Positions 1 through 6,187 of a DNA stretch of 12,600 bases are shown here, piece by piece. The stretch lies in assembly GCA_903845315.1 (NCBI GenBank), contig CAIMWY010000145.1:1-12600 (forward strand), in the 5' to 3' direction. Within the stretch, counting starts at the first letter, position 1. Each line of letters opens with the position of its first letter. The translations under genes and the position numbers were made by a program. Source of the stretch: an uncultured Burkholderiales bacterium (GTDB lineage Bacteria; Pseudomonadota; Gammaproteobacteria; Burkholderiales; Burkholderiaceae). A model generated the notes under the pieces. It made no database searches. It saw only the letters and a program-made list of their open reading frames with translations, and was not told the DNA's origin.

Positions 1-1
1 A

Positions 2-400
2 GCAGCAGCCAAGATCATGAACCTGACCAAGACCGCCTTGGAGTCGAGCATCATGAATGGCTTGAACGAGATTGATCCGGACATCATGCTCAAGATCCAG
101 GACAACATGTTCACCTTCGAAAACCTGACCAGCGTGGACAACAAGGGTATCCAGGTGCTCATGCGTGCGGTGGAACCAGACATGTTGATGATGGCCCTCA
201 AAGGAGCCAGTGCCGGCTGCCAAGACCGTTTCTACGACAACATGTCAGAGCGTGCGCGCGGCATGTTCCGCGACGACATGGAGGCCAAAGGCCCTCAACG
301 CATGTCCGACGTGGAATCGGCACAAAAGAACATCATGCGCATGGCGCGCAAGTTGTCCGACTCTGGCGAGCTGATCCTCGGAGGCGCAGACTTTGTATAA
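2..400 (+). CDS. fliG: FliG C-terminal part (flagellar motor switch protein), 5' end outside window
   Basis: FliG forms the upper C-ring of the flagellar motor. It binds the FliF M-ring by its N-terminus and contacts the MotA stator by its C-terminal domain to make torque. The reading frame is open from base 2, so only about the last 132 residues are present. They match the FliG C-terminal domain: an AAAKIMN entry, a TFENL segment, the ALKGAS turn, the charged helix around DNMSERARGMFRDDM that corresponds to the torque helix, and a terminal GGADFV like the usual GG(E/D)xxV end. The EHPQ middle-domain motif lies upstream of the window. Its stop codon overlaps the TTG start of fliH by 8 bases, which indicates translational coupling. 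Family assignment is secure; no defect is visible in the part present. Confidence 0.95.
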   Translation, partial: AAAKIMNLTKTALESSIMNGLNEIDPDIMLKIQDNMFTFENLTSVDNKGIQVLMRAVEPDMLMMALKGASAGCQDRFYDNMSERARGMFRDDMEAKGPQRMSDVESAQKNIMRMARKLSDSGELILGGADFV

Positions 401-1745
401 CCAGCCACGTCCGTTGCGTCCTGCCAAGCCTTGGCAGGCCGTCAATTACTTGAAGTCTTCGCGTGAAGACTTGGGGTTTGATGCTGCGCGTTGGAACGAT
501 CGAGAGCCCACAAACTTTGCCGACGCAGGCCTGCCCGCGCACAGCACGGGTTTTGATGCGGACCGCTACGAGCCCATGACCGAGCCCTTGACGCCGCAGG
601 CGATCAAGGCTTTGGCCTTGCTCGATGACGAACACAGAAACGAAAACTTTGCCGAGCAAAAAGAGGGGTCGCAAGACGGTTCATCTACCAGCGCACATTT
701 ACCCTTTGTGCTCGATGTGTATGGGCCTATTGGTGCGAAGCCTGGAAACGTCAAGCTTGGGGAGTTGGACGCTGCTGAGACATTGCCGCGCCCGCACGAT
801 GATGCGTCGCAAACAAGGGATGCATCACAAGACGATGACTTGGCGTTTGACGTGGATGCACAAGACCTCGCACCGACCGATTCAGGCGATGAGACTGCGT
901 CGCAGGCGCTGCAAGCCGATGCATTGACGCAAGACCTTGCCGCACCAGATGAAGAAGCGACACACACAGACACACCAGAAGCACTGAGCGCGGCAGAAGC
1001 ACAAGAAGCACAGGCAGATGAACGTGCCGTTGCTCAAGCCGTTACCGAGACCGATGCAGCGCTGGACCTTGATGGCTTGGATGCAGCGTCTGACTCTCAA
1101 ACCGAGCCAGAGGCTGCGCATGAAGCTGAGCCTGTGCCAGTGCACGTTGGCGTTGCGCCAGAAGAAGTGGCGCAACGTGAAGCCGAGCAGTTTGAACGAG
1201 GCCTGGCCCAAGGACTGGAACAAGGCGCACTTCAAGCCCGTGAGGCCATGGCCCAAGAGCTTGCCGATCAATGTGCTTTGCTGGCCAAGGTGACGCAAGA
1301 GGTACAGGCCTTGGTGGCCGACCCGAAACAGTTTTTCGAACCTCTCAAACGCCTGAGCCTGCATTTGGCAGAGCAACTGGTGTTGGGTGAACTCAGTGCT
1401 TCCAGCAAAACCATTGAGCGCTTAGTCCAACACTGCTTGGACGAAGTAAGTCACCCGTTACAAGAAGGTGTGGTGGTTGAACTCAACCCAGAAGACAAAA
1501 AACGCCTGCAAGCGCAAGGCGGTGATTTTTTAGAAGGCCTGCGGCTTGAAGCTGTGGCAGAGCTCAAGCCCGGCAGCGTGCGCGTATTTGCCAACGACAT
1601 GGTGGTGGAAGACTTGGTCGAACACCGCTTGCATGCTTTAGCGCGCGGGCTGTTGAGCGATGTGCCGAGTTGGCAAAACAAGTCTGCATTGGTCAAACCC
1701 GAACCTAGCAAACACATCACGGAGCATGACGATGATCTTGCCTGA
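393..1745 (+). CDS. fliH: FliH, flagellar export ATPase regulator with a long acidic N-terminal extension
   Basis: FliH is the peripheral stator of the export ATPase. It forms a dimer that binds FliI and links it to FliN/FlhA at the base of the export gate. The TTG start is favoured because GGAGG (380-384) lies 8 bases upstream. It also keeps PWQAVNYL near the N-terminus (residues 13-20), like the enterobacterial FliH PWQVW segment that contacts the export gate. Residues 61-250 are Asp/Glu/Ala-rich low complexity. Gly270, Gly274 and Gly278 form the GxxxG helix repeat typical of FliH. Residues about 300-425 are the conserved C-terminal domain that binds FliI. At 450 residues it is nearly twice the enterobacterial length of about 235, and all the extra length is N-terminal to the GxxxG helix. 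GFDAARW (28-34) and GFDADRY (53-59) look like a duplicated short motif. Confidence 0.9.
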   Translation: MYNQPRPLRPAKPWQAVNYLKSSREDLGFDAARWNDREPTNFADAGLPAHSTGFDADRYEPMTEPLTPQAIKALALLDDEHRNENFAEQKEGSQDGSSTSAHLPFVLDVYGPIGAKPGNVKLGELDAAETLPRPHDDASQTRDASQDDDLAFDVDAQDLAPTDSGDETASQALQADALTQDLAAPDEEATHTDTPEALSAAEAQEAQADERAVAQAVTETDAALDLDGLDAASDSQTEPEAAHEAEPVPVHVGVAPEEVAQREAEQFERGLAQGLEQGALQAREAMAQELADQCALLAKVTQEVQALVADPKQFFEPLKRLSLHLAEQLVLGELSASSKTIERLVQHCLDEVSHPLQEGVVVELNPEDKKRLQAQGGDFLEGLRLEAVAELKPGSVRVFANDMVVEDLVEHRLHALARGLLSDVPSWQNKSALVKPEPSKHITEHDDDLA

Positions 1746-2358
1746 CGTACTCAACACCATTTTGCTAGGACTGATCTTTATGGTGGTGCTCGTCACCGTG
1801 GTGCGCCCTTTGGTGCTCAATGTGGTGGGTAATCCGATTTATACCGACGCCGAACAACGCGCCATGCTCGAGGCTATTCATGACGAAATAGCGCGCAGGA
1901 CTTACCAAGAAGAAGCCAAACGGGCCAACCAAATTCGCTACCAACAATTGTTGATTGAGTTGCCCCTGCGCTTGCAACCCAAGCCTGAACCTGAACCTGT
2001 GATCGCAGAGACAATAGAAGCGTCCGATGGGGATGCAGCAGACACGCAAAGTCAAACCGACGGAACCGATGCCGATGGTGTCACCGGTGACGACGGTCAA
2101 GCGGCATCGACCGAAGGGGCTGGCGAGGCAGAGGCGTTGGGAGAAGGCGAAATTGAAATGCGCGAGGGTGAAAGCCTGTCCGAGATCAAAGACCGCATGA
2201 AGCGCGAGAGACAAAACGCTAAGAAGCCAAGCATTCCGCCGGAGTTGCTCAACAACGCCAAGAGCTACGAAGACAAGGTGGGTGTGGTGCGCATGGTGGT
2301 ACAACAGGATCAAACTCGAGTAGCCGCCGTGATTCGCGGCATGATTGAAACCAAATAA
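1732..2358 (+). CDS. Single-pass membrane protein with a FliF-like FliG-binding C-terminal tail
   Basis: I know no standard flagellar gene name for this protein. The start at 1732 is chosen because GGAG (1721-1724) has a 7-base spacer to it; an in-frame ATG at 1726 is too close, and an upstream ATG at 1660 would lie deep in fliH. The 208-residue product has one membrane helix (about 5-25), followed by VVRPLVLNVV, which resembles the exit of the second FliF membrane helix. Next come a charged helix (40-75), a Pro/Glu/Asp-rich linker (83-145), and a tail (172-208) containing KSYEDKVGVVRMVVQQD and TRVAAVIRGMI. That tail follows the FliF C-terminal pattern that docks on FliG (compare DPRVVALVIRQWM in enterobacterial FliF). 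The periplasmic ring domains of FliF are absent. It overlaps fliH by 14 bases and ends 9 bases before fliI, so it is embedded in the operon. A role at the M-ring/FliG interface is inferred. Confidence 0.8.
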   Translation: MILPDVLNTILLGLIFMVVLVTVVRPLVLNVVGNPIYTDAEQRAMLEAIHDEIARRTYQEEAKRANQIRYQQLLIELPLRLQPKPEPEPVIAETIEASDGDAADTQSQTDGTDADGVTGDDGQAASTEGAGEAEALGEGEIEMREGESLSEIKDRMKRERQNAKKPSIPPELLNNAKSYEDKVGVVRMVVQQDQTRVAAVIRGMIETK

Positions 2359-2367
2359 TGAATCGCC

Positions 2368-3687
2368 ATGATTGACTTTGCCCAAGAGGTGCACCACAGC
2401 TTAGCTAAGTTGCGGGTTCCTGAACCTCGCGTCAGCGGCACCTTGGTGCGTTTGGTGGGCTTGACGCTGGAGACACGAGGCATCATGGCCCCTTTGGGCG
2501 CGTGCTGCGAGGTGTTGGGTAAAAACGGCCACCGTGTTGAGGCCGAGGTGGTGGGCTTTAACGATAAAACGCTTTACCTGATGCCATTCACCGACCCGGT
2601 CGGTGTGGGCCCTGGTGACATGGTGCGTGTCATCAGTAATTCAGCCCAAGTGCGCTTGGGCAATGGTCTGCTGGGTCGCGTGGTCGATGGTCGAGGCCAA
2701 CCACTGGACGGGCTGCCCATGCCCGAATTGCCCGATCAATTGAGTTTGCTGGGGCGGCCTTTGAACCCGATGGAACGTGGGCCGATTGACAGCATTTTGG
2801 ACGTGGGCGTCAAGGCGATCAACAGCGTGTTGACGATCGGCCGAGGACAACGCATTGGCTTGGTGGCTGGTTCAGGCGTGGGCAAGAGCGTGCTCTTGGG
2901 CATGCTGACGCGTTTCACCAAGGCCGATGTGGTGGTGATTGGCTTGATTGGCGAGCGTGGCCGTGAGGTGCAAGCTTTTATTGCTGAATCGCTGGGCCCA
3001 GAGGGGTTGGCCAAGTCGGTGGTGATTGCGGCACCTGCCAACGTCTCGCCCGTTCTGCGCCTCAAAGCCACCCACATGACCCATGTGGTGGCCGAATATT
3101 TTCGCGACCAAGGCAAAAACGTGTTGATGCTGTGCGACAGCTTGACCCGCGTGGCCCACGCACAGCGTGAAATTGGTTTGGCCATTGGCGAGCCACCTAC
3201 CGCCAAAGGCTACCCGCCCTCCGTTTTTGCATTACTGCCCAATTTGATCGAGCGCGGTGGAGTGGGTCGCCATGGCCATGGTTCGATCACCTCGATTTAC
3301 ACGGTGTTGGCCGAGGGCGATGACGCTTCAGACCCGATCGTGGACATTGCCCGTGCGTCGTTGGATGGGCAGGTCATGTTGTCGCGTCGCTTGGCCGATC
3401 AAGCGCATTACCCGGCGATTGACCTCAATGGCTCTATTTCTCGGGTCATGCAAATTTTGGTGAACCCAGATGACATGCGACAAGCCAACAAGTTTCGTCG
3501 CCTGTGGTCGGTTTACCAACAAAATGCCGACCTGGTGCAGGTGGGGGCTTATGAGGCCGGCACCAATGCTGAGTTGGACGAGGCCATTCGTTTGCGTGAG
3601 TCAATGGTGATGTTCTTGCGCCAAGACATGCACGTCGGTGAGGACTACGAAGTCACCCGCGAGCAGTTGCGTCATTTGTTGTCATGA
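2368..3687 (+). CDS. fliI: FliI, flagellum-specific export ATPase
   Basis: FliI is the F1-beta-like ATPase of the flagellar type III export apparatus. It assembles as a hexamer under the FlhA gate, is controlled by FliH and FliJ, and helps load and unfold substrates. The 439-residue protein has an N-terminal beta-barrel region (about 20-90) and then the catalytic core. Walker A is GSGVGKS (168-174, Lys173). The GERGRE segment (195-200) carries Glu196, 23 residues after the Walker lysine, the same spacing as the catalytic Glu in Salmonella FliI. The Walker B strand is NVLMLCDSLTR (251-261, Asp257). The GYPPSVFALLPNLIERGG segment (281-298) is typical of this ATPase class. All key residues are present and the length is normal. 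No clear Shine-Dalgarno precedes the ATG, which lies 9 bases after the previous stop, so translation is probably coupled. Confidence 0.97.
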   Translation: MIDFAQEVHHSLAKLRVPEPRVSGTLVRLVGLTLETRGIMAPLGACCEVLGKNGHRVEAEVVGFNDKTLYLMPFTDPVGVGPGDMVRVISNSAQVRLGNGLLGRVVDGRGQPLDGLPMPELPDQLSLLGRPLNPMERGPIDSILDVGVKAINSVLTIGRGQRIGLVAGSGVGKSVLLGMLTRFTKADVVVIGLIGERGREVQAFIAESLGPEGLAKSVVIAAPANVSPVLRLKATHMTHVVAEYFRDQGKNVLMLCDSLTRVAHAQREIGLAIGEPPTAKGYPPSVFALLPNLIERGGVGRHGHGSITSIYTVLAEGDDASDPIVDIARASLDGQVMLSRRLADQAHYPAIDLNGSISRVMQILVNPDDMRQANKFRRLWSVYQQNADLVQVGAYEAGTNAELDEAIRLRESMVMFLRQDMHVGEDYEVTREQLRHLLS

Positions 3688-4124
3688 AACCCCGAGCCGC
3701 CTGGCCGGTGTTGGCCAAAAAAGCCAAAGAAAAATGTGATGAGGCGCACGCCAACATTACCAAAGCGCGTCAACGCGTGATGCATTTGCAGCAGAGCCGT
3801 CAGCGCATGGCGATGTTGTACGAGGACTATGTGCGCCGCTCGCAAGAAGCCGAGCGACAAGTCCACAGCATGGCGCAGACTTTGAACTTTCGCGGTTTCA
3901 TGCAGCAACTGCAATCACTCATTGCGCGTGTGGATGAAGACTTGATGCAAGCCCAGCAACATCTGGCGCACATGCAACTGGCGCTGCGCGCTGCGGAACA
4001 AAAGCGCATTCAGATGGAAACCTTGCTCGAACAAGATCTCAAAGCCGTGCGTGAGCACGCCAGAAAGCGCGAACAGCGCGAGATGGACGATGTGGGCGTG
4101 ATGCTCTACAACTTAAAAGCCTGA
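3684..4124 (+). CDS. fliJ: FliJ, flagellar export chaperone/ATPase central stalk
   Basis: FliJ is a small antiparallel coiled-coil protein that sits in the FliI hexamer like the F1 gamma subunit. It contacts FlhA and cycles chaperones. The start overlaps the fliI stop as ATGA. The product is 146 residues, the usual FliJ length, and is almost entirely predicted helix. It is rich in Lys, Arg, Gln and Glu, with long heptad-like stretches at about 12-70 and 75-135 and no membrane segment. Assignment rests on position directly after fliI, length and coiled-coil character, since FliJ conserves little sequence. Its last codons overlap, on the opposite strand, a relict end of the methyltransferase-like gene (stop at 4106), so the two genes probably converged and overlapped before the ATPase segment arrived. 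Confidence 0.88.
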   Translation: MKPRAAWPVLAKKAKEKCDEAHANITKARQRVMHLQQSRQRMAMLYEDYVRRSQEAERQVHSMAQTLNFRGFMQQLQSLIARVDEDLMQAQQHLAHMQLALRAAEQKRIQMETLLEQDLKAVREHARKREQREMDDVGVMLYNLKA

Positions 4125-4172
4125 GCCCACCCCGCCTGCAGCCAGTGAGAGTGACAGTGGTGGTCTTTGAAG
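4106..4172 (-). pseudogene. Relict C-terminal end of the methyltransferase-like gene, left of the inserted segment
   Basis: Read on the minus strand from 4171, the sequence gives FKDHHCHSHWLQAGW, then AQAFKL and a TAG stop at 4108-4106. The intact gene at 5382-6149 has FKDQHCHWLQAGW at its end, in the same frame relative to the repeat, and then a different tail, VAPTRANP. The left copy therefore looks like the original end of that gene, cut off by the ATPase segment. Relative to the other copy it has one substitution (His for Gln) and an in-frame two-residue insertion (Ser-His, 6 bases). The fragment has no start of its own and is probably not expressed. The alternative is that the left copy is the duplicate and the right one the original. 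The natural ending in AQAFKL, overlapping the fliJ end in convergent fashion, favours the first reading. Confidence 0.65.
4126..4172. repeat. Left copy of a ~41 bp direct repeat flanking the ATPase gene
   Basis: The first 23 bases (4126-4148) are identical to 5408-5430. A 6-base insertion GAGTGA (4149-4154) follows, which looks like a local slip in a GTGA-rich stretch. Then 18 bases (4155-4172) match 5431-5448 with one mismatch (4160 G against 5436 T). Similarity stops sharply on both sides. The repeat begins one base after the fliJ stop codon. Confidence 0.9.
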
Positions 4173-4192
4173 ATTCGAGGTCAGCGCAGGAC

Positions 4193-4220
4193 TTGACGTT
4201 TTTCAGGTGCGCCCTAAAAT
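4193..4220 (+). promoter_or_regulatory. Sigma70-like promoter of the DUF4143 ATPase gene
   Basis: TTGACG (4193-4198) and TAAAAT (4215-4220) are separated by 16 bases and are close to the sigma70 consensus. Initiation near 4227 would leave a leader of about 29 bases before the ATG at 4256. The promoter lies inside the inserted segment, so the ATPase gene need not depend on flagellar transcription. Confidence 0.6.
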
Positions 4221-4255
4221 TACTAATCGAAACTTTAACTTCTGATTTGTAAGAA

Positions 4256-5446
4256 ATGATTCCACGCGCTGCCACCGCCACGCTACAGCGATTGGCTCAA
4301 GGATTTCCCATCATTGCCCTGACAGGGCCGCGGCAATCTGGCAAGACAACACTGGCTAAGTTTGTTTTTTCAGACAAGGCGTATGTGTCACTTGAAAATC
4401 CAGATGAGCTGGAGTTCGCGCAACGCGATCCCCGACTCTTTTTGCAACGCTTTCAACAGGGCGCTGTGTTGGATGAGGTGCAGCGTTGCCCATCTCTGCT
4501 GTCCTGGTTGCAAGGCTTGGTCGACGAGCGTGGAAAGATGGGCGACTTTGTGCTGACCGGCTCGGCACAGTTCGAGCTGGTGGCTGGTATTACGCAAACA
4601 TTGGCGGGCCGAGTTGCGCGGGTTGAGTTGTTGCCTTTGAGCGCGCAAGAACTTCAAGCAGGAGGTCGATTGCCCAAAGGTTTGAACCAACTGCTTTTTC
4701 AAGGTGGGTATCCTGTGTTGTATGACCGAAAAGTCAGTCCGCAAGATTGGTTTGTCAGTTACATCGCTACCTATTTGGAGCGTGATGTGCGGCAGTTGGT
4801 GGCTGTGCGTGATTTGTCGCAGTTTCAACGTTTCGTCAAAATGTGTGCCGCCCGCTCGGGGCAATTGCTCAACTTGGCTTCTTTGGGGGCAGACTGTGGC
4901 ATCTCGGCGACGACGGCACGTGAATGGCTGTCTGTTTTGGAGGCCAGTTATCTAGTCATGCGCGTACAACCGCACCACCAAAACTTTGGCAAGCGCTTGG
5001 TCAAAACTCCTAAACTTTATTTTTTAGATGTGGGCTTGATGGCTTGGCTTTTGGGCATTCGTGATGCAGACAGTTTGGATACGCATGCAGCGCGCGGCGC
5101 TTTATTTGAAACATGGGTGATCGGTGAACTGGTCAAGCAACGGTTCAACCAAGGGTGGCCTGCAGATTTGTACTTTTGGCGCGATAACACGGGTCATGAA
5201 ATCGACGTTTTATTAGAAACGCCCCAAGGTCTGCGGCCTATAGAAATCAAATCGGGAACCACCTTCGCCTCAGATTGGCTGACTGGTATTCGCAAATGGC
5301 AGCGATTGGGCGGCGGCGAACCCATTGACGCCGCCGTGATCTTTGGCGGATCAGGCCAACATCAGCGAGAAGGCTGCCACGTCATGGGTTGGCGCGCGTT
5401 GGCGCAACCCACCCCGCCTGCAGCCAGTGACAGTGTTGGTCTTTGA
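4256..5446 (+). CDS. AAA family ATPase with DUF4143 C-terminal domain
   Basis: The architecture is an N-terminal P-loop ATPase (AAA_14 type) followed by DUF4143. Walker A is GPRQSGKT (24-31), Walker B is VLDE (71-74) before QRCP, and LTGS (100-103) is the sensor strand. A winged-helix-like stretch spans about 185-240. The C-terminal part has PD-(D/E)XK-like spacing: Glu285 in LFETWV, Asp317 in GHEIDVLL and Glu330-x-Lys332 in IEIKSG. Proteins of this family are widespread, patchily distributed and mostly of unknown function; a DNA-related role is often suspected. At 396 residues it is full length. No good Shine-Dalgarno precedes the ATG. The last 12 residues, PTPPAASDSVGL, and the stop are encoded by the right-hand direct repeat, so the original 3' end was probably replaced on insertion. 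A direct flagellar role is unlikely. Confidence 0.88.
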   Translation: MIPRAATATLQRLAQGFPIIALTGPRQSGKTTLAKFVFSDKAYVSLENPDELEFAQRDPRLFLQRFQQGAVLDEVQRCPSLLSWLQGLVDERGKMGDFVLTGSAQFELVAGITQTLAGRVARVELLPLSAQELQAGGRLPKGLNQLLFQGGYPVLYDRKVSPQDWFVSYIATYLERDVRQLVAVRDLSQFQRFVKMCAARSGQLLNLASLGADCGISATTAREWLSVLEASYLVMRVQPHHQNFGKRLVKTPKLYFLDVGLMAWLLGIRDADSLDTHAARGALFETWVIGELVKQRFNQGWPADLYFWRDNTGHEIDVLLETPQGLRPIEIKSGTTFASDWLTGIRKWQRLGGGEPIDAAVIFGGSGQHQREGCHVMGWRALAQPTPPAASDSVGL

Positions 5447-6149
5447 AGGGCCAGGGAATCAGGGTGGTGGCGGTGCCAGGTGGAAAGACCTGTGTGGTGA
5501 GGTGATCGCTCCAAACGTCTTTGGCGCCAACGTCTTGCAGCAGGGCTTGGGCTTGCTGGTTGTCGAGTTGGCTGGCGTCAACCCCATCACGTGTGAGCGA
5601 TTTGATGCGAACGGCCCACGCCATGTCCTGGGTGGGGCCAGAGTACAGGTCGTGCACACTGCCCCAACTTCGGCCGTGTAACTGGTGTTTCAAGGCGGCG
5701 ATCTCTTGCTCGGCACGAACCTCATCGCGCACCCGGTAGCGATGTTGGCCCAGCAGGTTGTCAAACCACAGACAAGCTTGGGGGTGGCGTTGCAACAATT
5801 CAGGCAGCGAGGTCAAGGCGTCTTGCCGATGCATCACAAGCTCAATGCCTTGTGCGCGCAAGGACTGGCCGTGGCGCCAACGGAATAGATGGGCAGCCAA
5901 GGGGTCGATGTCGTAGGCGTCAATGCGATCAAAGCGCGCCAACCAGTTGGGTGGCATCATCCAACCGGCACTGGCACCGATCAAGACCAACTCTTTGGTG
6001 TTGGGACGAATCCGCTGTAAAAAACGATCCATCTCAGCGATGGTGCCCAACCACTGTGAACGGGTGGCGTAGGCATGCACATGCCAGTTGAGGCCACCGG
6101 TGCCGCCGGCATGCCACAGGTCACGCGCCAGACCAAAAAGCTTTTTCAT
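5382..6149 (-). CDS. Rossmann-fold, possibly SAM-dependent methyltransferase-like protein
   Basis: This 255-residue soluble protein has no signal peptide or membrane helix. I do not recognise it as a named family. The strand-loop ELVLIGASAGWMM (53-65) resembles a methyltransferase motif I glycine loop. It is followed by RIDAYDIDPLA (75-85), where Asp80 or Asp82 could be the acidic SAM-ribose contact. FDNLLGQ (129-135) could be a motif IV-like loop. The substrate is unknown; the flagellar location alone does not show a flagellar target. It is transcribed leftward, divergent from fliO, and its 3' end overlaps the ATPase gene by 65 bases. The final residues VAPTRANP come from the antisense of that gene's 3' end, while an apparent older ending remains at 4106-4172. 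A sigma70-like element places transcription at about the start codon, and no Shine-Dalgarno is present. Confidence 0.7.
   Translation of the reverse strand: MKKLFGLARDLWHAGGTGGLNWHVHAYATRSQWLGTIAEMDRFLQRIRPNTKELVLIGASAGWMMPPNWLARFDRIDAYDIDPLAAHLFRWRHGQSLRAQGIELVMHRQDALTSLPELLQRHPQACLWFDNLLGQHRYRVRDEVRAEQEIAALKHQLHGRSWGSVHDLYSGPTQDMAWAVRIKSLTRDGVDASQLDNQQAQALLQDVGAKDVWSDHLTTQVFPPGTATTLIPWPFKDQHCHWLQAGWVAPTRANP
5408..5448. repeat. Right copy of the ~41 bp direct repeat
   Basis: This copy matches 4126-4172 at 40 of 41 positions once the 6-base insertion in the left copy is removed. It encodes the last 12 residues and stop of the ATPase gene on the plus strand. On the minus strand it encodes the FKDQHCHWLQAGW segment of the methyltransferase-like protein. 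It is therefore coding in both directions. Confidence 0.9.
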
Positions 6150-6155
6150 GAAATA

Positions 6156-6183
6156 ACTATACCGCCGCGCCAGATGGTGTCAG
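6156..6183 (-). promoter_or_regulatory. Sigma70-like promoter of the methyltransferase-like gene
   Basis: On the minus strand, CTGACA (6183-6178) and TATAGT (6161-6156) have a 16-base spacer. The -10 box ends six bases before the ATG, so the predicted start of transcription falls on or next to the first base of the start codon (6149). The message would be leaderless. The element lies just left of the sigma54 element of the divergent flagellar operon. Confidence 0.5.
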
Positions 6184-6187
6184 CAGG

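Larger units (their letters stand above)
4126..5407 (+). mobile_element. Putative inserted segment carrying a single ATPase gene
   Basis: This unit of 1282 bases, counting one repeat copy, separates fliJ from the methyltransferase-like gene. Direct copies of a 41 bp sequence lie at both ends. The segment contains a sigma70-like promoter and one gene, an AAA ATPase with no known flagellar role. No transposase, integrase or terminal inverted repeat was found. The repeats are much longer than usual transposon target duplications, so a site-specific or homology-driven event is more likely than classical transposition. Insertion is inferred from the repeats and from the two different ends of the methyltransferase-like reading frame. 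The mechanism is unknown. Confidence 0.6.

Noticed and set aside
882..1376. Leftward reading frame opposite fliH
   Set aside because: It is a by-product of the biased codon use of the acidic FliH linker. Its product has no recognisable domain and it has no independent support.
1660..1731. A longer N-terminus for the FliF-tail protein, starting at 1660
   Set aside because: It would overlap fliH by 86 bases, lacks a ribosome binding site, and adds a polar stretch in front of the membrane helix. The GGAG at 1721-1724 fits the start at 1732.
1765..2397. Leftward 210-codon frame opposite the FliF-tail gene
   Set aside because: His-rich, domain-free product antisense to a well-supported gene; no ribosome binding site or homology signal seen.
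4126..4172. Direct repeats as part of a CRISPR or integron attachment site
   Set aside because: Only two copies, more than 1.2 kb apart, with no spacers, no cas genes, no integrase and no attC-like folding symmetry.
4039..4281. Leftward 80-codon frame covering the fliJ end and the left repeat
   Set aside because: It is in a different frame from the relict methyltransferase-like tail and reads as an Arg/Ser-rich random product.
5306..5346. GC-rich GGCGGCGG / CGCCGCC inverted sequence inside the ATPase gene, as a terminator
   Set aside because: It lies within coding sequence and lacks a following T-run.
5343..6091. Rightward frames opposite the methyltransferase-like gene
   Set aside because: Several short overlapping frames with no domain features. 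The leftward gene has motif-like strands and a consistent Rossmann-like pattern.
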